Notes under the pieces: model-generated
Seen by the model: the letters and a program-made list of their open reading frames with translations, nothing else
Databases searched by the model: none
What the model was told of the DNA's origin: nothing
Program-made: the position numbers and the translations under genes
Shown: positions 40,853 through 49,162 of the stretch, piece by piece
Layout: each line of letters begins with the position of its first letter
Numbering within the stretch: the stretch's first letter is position 1
Source: DASYLJ01 sp964404165
GTDB lineage: Bacteria; Desulfobacterota; Binatia; DP-6
NCBI GenBank assembly: GCA_964404165.1
Contig: CAYOIZ010000004.1
Location: 1 to 64,000, forward strand
Reading direction: 5' to 3'
DNA length: 64,000 nucleotides

Positions 40853-41290
40853 CTACGGTTCCCGGCGCTCGAACGAGCGGATCAAGAAGGTGCGCGAGCC
40901 GCGGTCGACGAGGCCCTCGATGCGGATCGCCGTGCCCGACGGCACGGCGAGCAGGTCCGTCACCAGCGCCGGGGCTCCGCTCGCCAGGAAGTTGGGATCG
41001 AAGGGCGCCACGGCGTCGAGCACGTCGACGCCGTCCGCGGGGACGTCGCCGCCCACCGTCCGCGCCTCGGTGACTCCGATCAGCCGATCTGCGTCCTTGC
41101 CGTGGCCGAGGAAGGCGAACGACGCAACCGTGAAACCGGCCGTGTTCGCGACGGCGCGATCGGTGGTGAGGACGCCGTCGAGCCGCAGCAGCAGCGCGGG
41201 GCCGAGCTTTGGCGAGGGGAGCTCCGTCGCCAGGGCTGCGATGGAGACGAGGACGAGGGCGGCGCCGAGGACCCGGACGAGCGATCGCAT
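40853..41290 (-). CDS. Exported hypothetical protein
   Basis: 145 residues. A hydrophobic N-terminus (MRSLVRVLGAALVLVSIAAL) suggests a signal peptide or anchor. The mature part has beta-strand alternation with LLRLDGVLTTDRAVANTAG and IRIEGLVDRGSRTFLIRSF, possibly a small OB-like domain. No known motif. Stands alone between DUF5658-like and tRNA genes. Confidence 0.6.
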   Translation of the reverse strand: MRSLVRVLGAALVLVSIAALATELPSPKLGPALLLRLDGVLTTDRAVANTAGFTVASFAFLGHGKDADRLIGVTEARTVGGDVPADGVDVLDAVAPFDPNFLASGAPALVTDLLAVPSGTAIRIEGLVDRGSRTFLIRSFERREP

Positions 41291-41397
41291 CGCCGCGGAC
41301 TCTGGCGCGCGACTCGCTCCGGGGCAAGCACTCGCGATGCGGCCGGTGCGGGTAGCGAGGCGGGATGTGACGTGCTACATGCCCGCACTCGACTACG

Positions 41398-41488
41398 GGA
41401 GAGGTGACCGAGTGGTCGAAGGTGCACGCCTGCTAAGCGTGTGTAGGGCTTTAAAACTCTACCGAGGGTTCGAATCCCTCCCTCTCCG
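41398..41488 (+). tRNA. tRNA-Ser (anticodon GCT)
   Basis: 91 bases. Acceptor GGAGAGG/CCTCTCC, anticodon loop CTGCTAA, a long variable arm (TGTAGGGCTTTAAAACTCTAC) and T-arm GAGGGTTCGAATCCCTC. CCA not encoded. Reads AGU/AGC. Confidence 0.96.
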
Positions 41489-41539
41489 CTCCCAGTGACC
41501 GCCGGTCGCCAGGGCGCCCGAGGCGCCGGGCGGCCGGTG

Positions 41540-41812
41540 CTACTGGATGCCGCGCGCGGTGCGCACGCGCTCGGCGGCCTCGCCCACGTACAGGCGGAAC
41601 CGTCCGGGCGGACCCTCGACGAGGTACGGCTGCGGATAGGTGGGACCGTTCACGCGCCCGACCCAGCGGCGGAGGACGGTGAGCTCGTCCGGCGTGGCAG
41701 GATCCAGCTCGAGACACTCTTCGCCGATCCGGACCTTCGCATCACGGACGGATTCAGCTGCAGGAACCGTCTTCGCCATCAGGGCTCTCGAGCGTGCCAT
41801 GCCGATACTCAT
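41540..41812 (-). CDS. Small hypothetical protein
   Basis: 90 residues if started at ATG 41812; the frame extends further upstream and later ATGs at 41800 and 41779 are equally possible. Charged, no signal peptide, with a central RIGEECLELDPATPDELTVL and an aromatic YPQPYLVEG segment. No family recognised. Gene status rests on codon bias and on the absence of a better frame here. Bases 41813-42006 upstream contain no convincing gene. Confidence 0.5.
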   Translation of the reverse strand: MSIGMARSRALMAKTVPAAESVRDAKVRIGEECLELDPATPDELTVLRRWVGRVNGPTYPQPYLVEGPPGRFRLYVGEAAERVRTARGIQ

Positions 41813-42006
41813 AGCAGGTAGTGTGCCGCTCGATCCCACGCAACTGCGTGGTCGGCGCGACCCAAAACCCTGCAAACATGCGCGGCATGGCGTGACGGCA
41901 CGGCCAACGCCACACTGCAGCGCCATTGCCCGACTGCATGTGGGGTACCGGACGAGTCAGATCGAGATACGGACGCAGCGGTAGCACCCGCCCATGTCCG
42001 GTCCGA

Positions 42007-44118
42007 TCACTCGTAGAGGGCTTTGTCCTCGGACTTGTACCGCCGCATCTTGATGCCCGGGGCGACGGCGACGCCGTCCTCGCCGAGCGATCCCTGGATG
42101 TAGACGGGTACGTACTTCTCCCAGCGTCCGACCTCGGGATCGGCGTCGCCGGTGGTGAGCACCTTGTTGTACAGCACCTCTTCGGCGGCGGCGCGGGCGC
42201 GTGCGTACTGGTCGGTGCTCATGGTGCGGGTGTCGGTCCGCTCACCGCTGTCACCGTCGTCGACCAGTGTCAGCGTGAGCTGCCCGCGCTCGAGGCTGAC
42301 GCCCTTGTCGGCGAGCTCGCCGTTGCTGCGATCGCCGTCGAGCAGGCCGGGATCGAGGTCGAGGCCGGCGGGCCCGAGCAGGCTCGGATTGTCGCTCAGC
42401 AGCTCGCGATCGAGCGGGAGCGCGCCGGGACCGGGACGATCCTTCAGGCGCTCGCGCGCGGTCTCGGCGGCATCGGAGTCGGGAAAGTGCTCGGCGATCG
42501 ACGCCAGCAGGAGATGCTCCGCGGGTGAGCCCTTGATCTTCTCGAGCATCGTGTCGGCGAGCTTGTCCTGCAGCGTCTTGACGTGATCGGGGTCCGGGTC
42601 GGGGGCGGTCTGGTAGTGCATGAGCGCGCGCTCGTAGTTGCCGGCACGCTCGTACGCGGTGGCGAGCCGCGCGTGCACCTCGGGGGCGTCGGGCGAATTC
42701 GGCTCGCGCGCGAGCAGCTCTTCGCCACGCTGGATGATCTCGTCGTTCGACGCCGGATCGTTGCGCCAGGCCTTCCAGGCACGGGTGGCGACGCCGATCA
42801 GATTGAGGACGCCGAGCGACTGCGCGGCCTGCGCGCCCTGGCTGCCGAGCTGCATGGCGCCGTAGAGCGCGCTGCGTCCGTCGGTGCCACCGAGGAGCAC
42901 GTACTTCGCGACCTCCTGGGTGTGATGGCTCTCCGCCGCGTCGAGCGCATCGAGACGATTGTACTCGGGGCTCGCGAGGAGTGCTGCGGCCTGGCGTCCG
43001 ACGCCGGAGTCGTCGTCGGCGAGATCGGCGAGCGCGTCGCGTGCCTCGACCCGATGCCCGGACTGATCGCGTGCGACGACGGCGACGAGGCGCGCGCCGG
43101 GGGCGAGGTCGCTGTCGGGGTGCGCGTTGAGGAACCGCTGTGACGTGGCCATCATGGCCTGTGGGTCGCCGAGCGCCGCCGCGACCGCGAGGGCGTGGTA
43201 GTCGTCGGTCTCGGGGCCGGGCGCCGGGAGCAGGGGCTCGTCGGACGGCCACCGCCCGGCTTCCTCCGCGGTGCCGCGGCGGGCCATCGCCGTGGCCAGG
43301 TCGTCGAGCGGGTCCTCGGCCTCGTCGGCGCAGCCGTCGAGACGCTGCGCGCTGGTCAGGTAGAAGCGGGCGCGATCGAGGTCGCCGTCGTCGAGCGCGC
43401 CGGTGCCGAGATCGATCGTCTCGGTGCAGAGGGCCTCGGCGCGCTTCTCGCCCAGGCGTCGCACCGCGGCGACGATGTCTGGCGCGTCGTTCGTGAGCGG
43501 GTCGCGACGCAGCAGCGTGCGGTAGCGCGCCAGCGCCTCGCGCTCCGGCGGTGACAGGCGGTTGTAGCTCCACAGGTTCACCGCCGTGGTGGCGACGGCG
43601 TCGACCGCGCTGCCGGCGATGAGGAACGGATTGATCGCGGCCAGGAAGGCGGCGCCCGTGAAGACACCGAACGGCCGCACGGCATCGTTCAGCAGGCTGG
43701 CGCGACGATTGTGCGTGTCGTTGTCGATGAGCCGCTCGGCGGCGGCGGCGTCCTCGTTCTCGAGCGCGTGGGTCGCGAGCTTCTGGATGACGGGATCGGG
43801 GTTGGCGTCGAGGACGTCCTCCAACGCGGCGCGCCGCGCGTCGCGCGTGCTGACGAGGCTGGCGGCGAGCAGGCGCACGCCGTCGGTGAGTCCGGTCTTG
43901 CGCAGCCCGGCGTCGACGCGCTGCTGATCGAGCCGCTCGAACTCGACCACCGAGGCGTTGGCGGCGGCCCCGTCACCGCGGAGCACGTCGGTCATGGCCT
44001 CGTGGACGCGGGCCTCGATGGCGGCGTCGTTGCGCGACGCCTCGTCGAGGAGCGACGAGGTCCCGGCGCGCGCCGAGACGGCGCACAACACGAGGACCGC
44101 TGCGAGCACGCGACGCAT
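42007..44118 (-). CDS. Exported helical-repeat (TPR-like) protein
   Basis: 703 residues, ATGA overlap with the gene upstream of it. Signal peptide ends near SARAG. One hydrophobic segment near 145-185 (FGVFTGAAFLAAINPFLIAGSA) may cross or lie on a membrane. The rest is helix pairs; clear TPR-like units occur near 470-560 (NSPDAPEVHARLATAYERAGNYERAL in two parts). The last 150 residues are acidic, followed by YVPVYIQGSLGEDGVAVAPG. No catalytic motif. It probably works with its coupled partner in the periplasm. Confidence 0.75.
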   Translation of the reverse strand: MRRVLAAVLVLCAVSARAGTSSLLDEASRNDAAIEARVHEAMTDVLRGDGAAANASVVEFERLDQQRVDAGLRKTGLTDGVRLLAASLVSTRDARRAALEDVLDANPDPVIQKLATHALENEDAAAAERLIDNDTHNRRASLLNDAVRPFGVFTGAAFLAAINPFLIAGSAVDAVATTAVNLWSYNRLSPPEREALARYRTLLRRDPLTNDAPDIVAAVRRLGEKRAEALCTETIDLGTGALDDGDLDRARFYLTSAQRLDGCADEAEDPLDDLATAMARRGTAEEAGRWPSDEPLLPAPGPETDDYHALAVAAALGDPQAMMATSQRFLNAHPDSDLAPGARLVAVVARDQSGHRVEARDALADLADDDSGVGRQAAALLASPEYNRLDALDAAESHHTQEVAKYVLLGGTDGRSALYGAMQLGSQGAQAAQSLGVLNLIGVATRAWKAWRNDPASNDEIIQRGEELLAREPNSPDAPEVHARLATAYERAGNYERALMHYQTAPDPDPDHVKTLQDKLADTMLEKIKGSPAEHLLLASIAEHFPDSDAAETARERLKDRPGPGALPLDRELLSDNPSLLGPAGLDLDPGLLDGDRSNGELADKGVSLERGQLTLTLVDDGDSGERTDTRTMSTDQYARARAAAEEVLYNKVLTTGDADPEVGRWEKYVPVYIQGSLGEDGVAVAPGIKMRRYKSEDKALYE

Positions 44119-45023
44119 CAGCGATAGCGTTGCAGGACGGCCGTCTTCCACGCTTCGGTGGCCGTGAAGCGCGCCTGACCTTCCGGCTTCTCGCGGGCGC
44201 CGTCCCAGGTGGCGACCTTGCGGTAGGCGTCGAGCGCGCGGTCGACGCGCGTGAGGAACTCGTCCTCGTCGAAGGCCAGCGGGCGCTCGTGCTCGTCGAC
44301 GTACTGGTGCGCGATCTGGGAGTAGAGGTCGCCGAGTCCGAGGATGTGCGCGGGCAGGTTCTTCGAGTCGGCGTGCTTCTCGACCAGGAAGCGGACGGCG
44401 CGCTCGGCGGTGGCGTCGCCGCTCTCGAGGACGTTGCGGTGCTCGACGACGAGGCGGACGGTGGCGCGCTCGAGCCGCTCCTCCTCGACCTCGGCGAGCG
44501 TCGCGTACGGCGTCTCCTTGTAGCGGTCGACCAGCACGCCCCAGGCGTCGAGCTTCTGACGGATGATGGCGAGCTGCGCGTTGATGTCGGCGCCGTCCTC
44601 GGGCATGGCCGCGACCTTGGCGAAGGCGGCGGCACGCTCGGCACCGTCCTTGGCCGGTGCGACGAGCGGTGAGCCGCTCATGGCCGCGACCTGTGCATAC
44701 GCGTCGGCCGCTCTCTGGAACTCGCGCAGCCGTTCGAGGACGCGGGCGCGGCTGTAGGTGGTGACGTCGCGCAGCTTGCCGGGGAAGCGTTTCTCCCAGG
44801 CCTCGAGGCGGGTGAGCGTCAGCCGGTAGAGGTCGTGGCCGGTGGGATCGCGCGGCGGCGGGAAGCGGTAGACGTCGTCGTTCAGGTGCCAGGAGAGGGT
44901 GGCTATGACCTCGAGCAGGTCCTCGTAGGGGGCGAAGGCCCCGGTGGCATCCCCGGCTCGGGCGGGAGGCGGCAGGCAGAGCGCCGCCAGGGCGGCCGCG
45001 ACGAGCATCAAGCGCAGACGCAT
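44118..45023 (-). CDS. Exported helical-repeat protein, partner of the downstream gene
   Basis: 301 residues from ATG 45023. Signal peptide to about PPARAGD. Helix-rich with TPR-like spacing: RVLERLREFQRAADAYAQ, LPAHILGLGDLYSQIAHQY and RVDRALDAYRKVATW. Shares a stop/start overlap with the 703-residue protein, so the two are made together. Function unknown; the layout recalls periplasmic adaptor proteins. Confidence 0.75.
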   Translation of the reverse strand: MRLRLMLVAAALAALCLPPPARAGDATGAFAPYEDLLEVIATLSWHLNDDVYRFPPPRDPTGHDLYRLTLTRLEAWEKRFPGKLRDVTTYSRARVLERLREFQRAADAYAQVAAMSGSPLVAPAKDGAERAAAFAKVAAMPEDGADINAQLAIIRQKLDAWGVLVDRYKETPYATLAEVEEERLERATVRLVVEHRNVLESGDATAERAVRFLVEKHADSKNLPAHILGLGDLYSQIAHQYVDEHERPLAFDEDEFLTRVDRALDAYRKVATWDGAREKPEGQARFTATEAWKTAVLQRYR

Positions 45024-45070
45024 GGCTCGGGTCGCATACCACATGCGGATGCCTGGGCAAGCGGCGTTTC

Positions 45071-45099
45071 TTGCCCGGGACGGGGGGCTTCGCTACACC
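45071..45099 (+). promoter_or_regulatory. ABC transporter operon promoter
   Basis: TTGCCC (45071-45076), 17-base spacer, TACACC (45094-45099). The only standard in-frame start upstream, TTG 45071, is itself the start of the -35 box; CTG 45107 lies seven bases after the -10. Confidence 0.6.
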
Positions 45100-45106
45100 G
45101 GCGCCT

Positions 45107-46549
45107 CTGCGAGTCCTCGTCCTTCTGCTCCTCGTCCTGTGTGCGCCCGGCGCCGCCCGGGCCGACGGTCTCGCTGCCGTCCGCGAGCGGGGGACCCTGC
45201 GCTGGGGGGGCGATCTGCAGGGCGGCGAGCCCTACGTGTTCCAGGACCCCGACGACGAGACGAAGATCGCCGGCTTCGAGGTCGACATCGCCGACGCGCT
45301 CGCGCGCCGGATGGGGCTGCGGGCCGAGTTCGTGCAGAACGACTGGGGGCTCCTCGTACCCTCGCTCGAGCGCGGTGACTTCGACGTCATCCTGAACGGC
45401 CTCGAGGTGACGGAGGGGCGCCGGGGGCGCGTGCTGTACACGCGGCCGTACTTCGCCTTCGCGGCGACGCTGGTGGTGCGGAGGGACGATCGCGCGACGT
45501 CGCTCGCCGACCTGCACGGCCGGCGCGTTGGCACGCTCGGTGGATCGCTGTCGCACGACTTCGTCGCGGCGGATCCGGCGGTCGAGGTGGTCCTCTACGA
45601 GGGGACGGAGGAGCCGTACCTCGACCTCGAGCAGGGACGGCTCGACGGTGTCGTCCTCGACGACATCATCGCGGAACGCTTCGGGCTGGTGCGGCCGACG
45701 TTGCGCGGCGCCGGCGTGGTGGGCGAGGGCACCTACGCGATGGCCGTCCTGCCCGGCGAGGAGTCGCTGCGGGCCGCGCTCGACCAGGCCCTCGCCGACA
45801 TGATGCGCGACGGCGAGCTGCGCCGCATCCTCGAGCAGTGGAAGCTCTGGAACGACCTGCAGGAGCGGCTCGAGGCGAACGTCACCGCCGCCGTGCCGGC
45901 GCCGCCGCGTCCGACCATGTCGCGTACGCAGCTCCTGCTGTTCCTGCGCGCGACGTGGAACACCGTCGTCATCTCGGTGCTGGCGATGATCCTGGCGGTG
46001 ACGGGCGGGCTGCTGCTGAGTCTGGCGCGCCGCTACGGCGGCGGCGTCCTGCGCACGCTCGCCGTCGGCTACGTCGAGCTGTTCCGCGGCACGCCGGTGC
46101 TGCTGCAGCTCTACGTGCTCTACTTCGGGCTGGCGCCGATCGTGGCGCTCGACCCGTTCGTCGCCGCCGTGATCGGGCTCGGGCTCAACTACGCGGCGTA
46201 CGAGTCGGAGCTGTACCGCGCCGGGCTCGAGGCGGTGCCGCCGGGACAGACGGAGGCGGCGCTGTCGCTCGGCATGTCGCGCGGCCAGGCGCTGCGCCGC
46301 ATCGTCCTGCCGCAGGCGACACGGATCGCGCTGCCGGGGGTGGCGAACGATTTCATCGCGCTCCTGAAGGACACGTCGCTGGTGTCGGTGATCACGGTCG
46401 TCGAGCTGACGAAGCAGATGACGATCACCGCGGTGTACCTGCAGAGCTGGCTGGTGCCGGGGCTCTTGTGCGCGGCCCTCTATCTCATGCTGAGCATCCC
46501 GCTGTCGCGGCTCGCGGCGCGGCTCGAGCGCCGGTTGGCGCCGGCATGA
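45107..46549 (+). CDS. Polar amino-acid ABC transporter: fused binding protein and permease
   Basis: 480 residues if started at CTG 45107, which gives a clean signal peptide MRVLVLLLLVLCAPGAARA; TTG 45071 would add 12 residues and lies in the promoter. Residues about 20-250 are a family 3 solute-binding domain (GLAAVRERGTLRWGG, GFEVDIADALARRMG, DVILNGLEVTEGR). Residues about 275-470 are a His/Glu/Gln/Arg-type permease (LFRGTPVLLQLYVLYFGLAP, and the EAA loop SLGMSRGQALRRIVLPQ that docks on the ATPase). The fusion puts the receptor permanently on the channel, as in GlnPQ-type importers. Overlaps the ATPase gene by four bases. Confidence 0.92.
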   Translation: MRVLVLLLLVLCAPGAARADGLAAVRERGTLRWGGDLQGGEPYVFQDPDDETKIAGFEVDIADALARRMGLRAEFVQNDWGLLVPSLERGDFDVILNGLEVTEGRRGRVLYTRPYFAFAATLVVRRDDRATSLADLHGRRVGTLGGSLSHDFVAADPAVEVVLYEGTEEPYLDLEQGRLDGVVLDDIIAERFGLVRPTLRGAGVVGEGTYAMAVLPGEESLRAALDQALADMMRDGELRRILEQWKLWNDLQERLEANVTAAVPAPPRPTMSRTQLLLFLRATWNTVVISVLAMILAVTGGLLLSLARRYGGGVLRTLAVGYVELFRGTPVLLQLYVLYFGLAPIVALDPFVAAVIGLGLNYAAYESELYRAGLEAVPPGQTEAALSLGMSRGQALRRIVLPQATRIALPGVANDFIALLKDTSLVSVITVVELTKQMTITAVYLQSWLVPGLLCAALYLMLSIPLSRLAARLERRLAPA

Positions 46550-47289
46550 CCGCGGTCATCACGGTGCGCGGGCTCCACACCCGCTTCGGCGCGACCGAGG
46601 TGCTGCGCGGCATCGACCTCGAGGTCGGGCGCGGCGAAGTGGTGGCGGTGCTCGGGGGCTCGGGCAGCGGCAAGACGACGCTGCTGCGGGCGCTCAACTA
46701 TCTGACGCCGTTCCAGGACGGCGAGGTCGAGGTCGCGGGCCACCGGCTCCGTCCCGGGATGTCGGAACGCACCGATGCGGCAGCGCTGCGGGCGGTGCGC
46801 ACGCAGGCGGGCATGGTGTTCCAGAGCTTCAACCTGTTCCCGCACCTGACCGCGCTGGCGAACGTCATGGAGGCGCCACGTCACGTGCTGGGGCTCGGGG
46901 CCGACGCCGCGCGCGAGCGGGCGCAGGCGTTGCTGGCGCGGGTCGGACTCGCGTCGCATGGCGACGCGTATCCGCACCGTCTCTCGGGCGGCCAGCAGCA
47001 GCGCGTCGCCATCGCACGGGCGCTGGCGATGGAGCCGGCGGCGCTGCTGCTCGACGAGCCGACGTCGGCGCTCGATCCGCGCCTCGTGGGCGAGGTGCTG
47101 GCGGTGATCACCGATCTCGCCGCGGCGGGCCAGACGATGGTCGTCGTCACGCACGAGATGGGCTTCGCGCGACGGGTCGCGCATCGCGTGGTGGTGCTGG
47201 CCGACGGTCGGGTGGTGGAGCAGGGCGCGCCCGACGACGTGCTGTCGCGCCCGCAGGCGCCGGAGACGCGGGCGCTGCTAGGCCAGTAG
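46546..47289 (+). CDS. Amino-acid ABC transporter ATP-binding protein
   Basis: 247 residues, ATGA overlap with the permease gene. Complete ABC ATPase: Walker A GGSGSGKTT, Q-loop MVFQSFNLFPH, signature LSGGQQQR, Walker B ALLLDEPTSALDP, and switch His in VVTHEMGF. Closest pattern is GlnQ/HisP. Powers uptake of glutamine-like or other polar amino acids with the fused protein upstream. Ends inside the convergent DUF1614-like gene by 12 bases. Confidence 0.95.
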   Translation: MTAVITVRGLHTRFGATEVLRGIDLEVGRGEVVAVLGGSGSGKTTLLRALNYLTPFQDGEVEVAGHRLRPGMSERTDAAALRAVRTQAGMVFQSFNLFPHLTALANVMEAPRHVLGLGADAARERAQALLARVGLASHGDAYPHRLSGGQQQRVAIARALAMEPAALLLDEPTSALDPRLVGEVLAVITDLAAAGQTMVVVTHEMGFARRVAHRVVVLADGRVVEQGAPDDVLSRPQAPETRALLGQ

Positions 47290-47880
47290 CACCGCGATCA
47301 GACCGACGAGGAAGATGCCGTCGAACGTGCCGGCGCCGCCGATCGACGCCACCGGCGCGCCCATGCTGCCGATGCGGTAGAGGTTCGTCAGGTCGGCGCC
47401 GATGAGCGTGCCGAGGCTGCCGGCGGCGTAGGCCAGCGCGGGCGCGTGGTCGGGCGAGAGCACGATGGCGATGCCGGCGGCGATCGGGCCCGGCAGGAAT
47501 GCCGGCATGGCGATGCCGAGCTTGGGCACCGGACGCGCGATGGCGTGCACGATGGCGGCCATCAGGACGGTGGCGATGGCGCCGAGGCCCCACATGCCGG
47601 TCGTCGACAGGAAGTAGAGCGAGAGGCCGGTCGGGATGAGCGCGCCGCCGATGTTGACGGCGAGGACCGTGCCCGGCGAGCCGTCGGCGTTCCGGAAGCG
47701 CGACACCGGGATGTTGATGCTGCTGCCGATCAGCGACGCCACGAGGAACGCGAACACGAACCGATGCGGGATGCCGGCCTTCTCGTAGGCGTACTCGATG
47801 ACGTCGAGCTCGATGAAGGCGAGCACGAGGCCGGTGAGCGCGCCGAGGATCGCGAGCGGGATGGGGCGTGCGCGCAGCAT
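47278..47880 (-). CDS. DUF1614-like multi-pass membrane protein
   Basis: 200 residues from ATG 47880; the frame extends upstream without a good start. Five or six hydrophobic segments. The DUF1614 hallmarks SSINIPVSRFRN and VNIGGALIPTGLSLYFL are visible, with the Asp/Asn-rich GADLTNLYRIGSMG loop near the C-terminus. Function unknown. A TACGCC-type -10 may lie a few bases before the start. Confidence 0.85.
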   Translation of the reverse strand: MLRARPIPLAILGALTGLVLAFIELDVIEYAYEKAGIPHRFVFAFLVASLIGSSINIPVSRFRNADGSPGTVLAVNIGGALIPTGLSLYFLSTTGMWGLGAIATVLMAAIVHAIARPVPKLGIAMPAFLPGPIAAGIAIVLSPDHAPALAYAAGSLGTLIGADLTNLYRIGSMGAPVASIGGAGTFDGIFLVGLIAVLLA

Positions 47881-48069
47881 GCGGGGGGCGTATCGGTTTT
47901 GCCGGCCGGTCGCCAGGGAACGCGGGGCGCGCTCCGTCGGACGGTATGGACGCGGTGCTGCGCGCGGACTCCCGAGGGCGGAAGGGCGCACCGGCTCGTC
48001 TCCGAAAAGCACCGCCGAGAGGACGATCCGGCGGAGTGGCGGGATACCGCGCTGGCCATCGCGATCGAC

Positions 48070-48098
48070 TTGCGGGGCCCGGAGGTGGCTGGTAAGTA
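48070..48098 (+). promoter_or_regulatory. tRNA-Arg promoter
   Basis: TTGCGG (48070-48075), 17-base spacer, TAAGTA (48093-48098), 17 bases before the first tRNA base. It is intact although the tRNA behind it is truncated. Confidence 0.5.
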
Positions 48099-48115
48099 GC
48101 CGGCCTTCCTGCTGC

Positions 48116-48154
48116 GCGCCCATAGCTCAGTTGGATAGAGCGTCTGGCTACGAA
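48116..48154 (+). pseudogene. tRNA-Arg(ACG), 5' half only, at the phage junction
   Basis: Acceptor strand GCGCCCA, T8, D-arm GCTC-AGTTGGATA-GAGC, anticodon 5' strand TCTGG and loop CTACGAA are all normal for tRNA-Arg(ACG). The next bases should be CCAGA; they are GGCCA. No variable loop, T-arm (GGTTCGAATCC-like) or TGGGCGC acceptor strand follows in the next 150 bases. The break falls at the end of the anticodon loop, a known crossover spot for tyrosine recombinases. Confidence 0.85.
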
Positions 48155-48305
48155 GGCCACGGGCCGACAGATTCTCCCCAACGAAACGCGACAGGCGCCA
48201 ACCCGTCCCTAGACGGCACCCTCGGTTTTCCCTGGCAGTTGGGATCAATCCGGGGGTCTCGTGCACAGGTGCTGCACAGGGCTCGAGACTCCGGAAGGGG
48301 GATCG

Positions 48306-48710
48306 ATGCCGAGAGCAGCGGGGAAGACGACGGTTGCGGCGATCGAGAGCGCCTGCGCGGAGCGTGAGCGCCTCCGCGCTGAGATCGAACCCACCGTCCG
48401 GCGCATCCGCACCCTGAGCCGCTTCATCGCGTCGGGGGGCGCCGTCCTCGGACGGGACATGCGCGGCCCGACGCTCGCGCAGCGCATGGTGGCGTTCCTG
48501 CGGGAGCGTGGCAAGCCGATGGCGCCGCGCGAGCTCCTCGACGCGCTCGAGGCGACGGGGGTCGTCGTCGGCGGCAAGGGCCGGCACGGCCGGCTACTCG
48601 TCGTCCAGATCACGCTCACGCGCAGCGCGCTGATCGAGCGCGTCGACTACGGCCGGTACGGTCTCGCGGAGTGGTCGGCGTCGACGGGCCGCATGCGGCG
48701 CACCGGCTGA
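48306..48710 (+). CDS. Small winged-helix-like phage protein
   Basis: 134 residues from ATG 48306 after the Shine-Dalgarno GGAAGGGGG. Residues 1-40 form a charged helix; residues about 55-125 look like a winged helix of the HARE-HTH kind: RMVAFLRERGKPMAPRELL, then LTRSALIERVDYGRYGLAEW. First gene after the junction; probably an early regulator. The 150 bases between the tRNA fragment and this gene hold no other ORF. Confidence 0.65.
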   Translation: MPRAAGKTTVAAIESACAERERLRAEIEPTVRRIRTLSRFIASGGAVLGRDMRGPTLAQRMVAFLRERGKPMAPRELLDALEATGVVVGGKGRHGRLLVVQITLTRSALIERVDYGRYGLAEWSASTGRMRRTG

Positions 48711-48919
48711 ACCGGCGGTCATCGAGGGCGTAGGGGCATGGACCACCGCGACGATCGACTCGGGCGCTGCGGCGCACCAGGCGCACGGTCGATCTGCGCG
48801 CAGCCGTAGGAGCTGAACGATGCGGATGGGGCGGGGTTGTGGACGGAGCGGAGTGGATGGGCGGCGACGACGACTGCAGCACGTCGTCGCCGCCACGGGC
48901 GGGATGGGGCATCGGTAGC

Positions 48920-49162
48920 ATGCGACGCGACACTGCCAAGCCCCTTTTGCACGACGCGTTGCGCGATGTCGTGGTGCCCGCGGAGGCGGCTCCCCAGCCG
49001 CGGGACGGACATCACCACGACATCGCGGAGCACGTCGCGGTCTCCGTGACGTCGCCGCCGCCGCGCCGGCGCGTGATCGCCGTCGGAAAGAAAACCAACG
49101 GGCGCTGGCAGGTGCGCACCAGCCTGTGGCGCTACCTGACGGCGACGGCGCTGAGCCAATGA
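48920..49162 (+). CDS. Small phage hypothetical protein
   Basis: 80 residues from ATG 48920; in-frame starts at GTG 48839 or ATG 48857 would lengthen it by 27 or 21 residues. Support comes from its TGA overlapping the next ATG (ATGA at 49159). It has a His-rich DGHHHDIAEHVA and a C-terminal KKTNGRWQVRTSLWRYL. No family recognised. A 15-base inverted repeat lies inside. Bases 48711-48919 hold no confident gene. Confidence 0.5.
   Translation: MRRDTAKPLLHDALRDVVVPAEAAPQPRDGHHHDIAEHVAVSVTSPPPRRRVIAVGKKTNGRWQVRTSLWRYLTATALSQ
48962..49027. repeat. 15-base perfect inverted repeat in the phage left end
   Basis: CGCGATGTCGTGGTG (48962-48976) and CACCACGACATCGCG (49013-49027) are exact reverse complements separated by 36 bases. 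It could be a protein-binding site or a large hairpin. Confidence 0.75.

Noticed and set aside
47881..48110. Small basic ORFs between the DUF1614-like gene and the tRNA
   Set aside because: Arg/Gly/Pro-rich, no initiation signal, no coupling, and overlapping frames in both directions; the space is better explained by promoters.
48116..48305. Group I intron in the anticodon loop of tRNA-Arg
   Set aside because: No 3' exon (CCAGA plus T-arm) is found downstream, the inserted DNA continues into phage genes, and no intron core elements are seen near the break.
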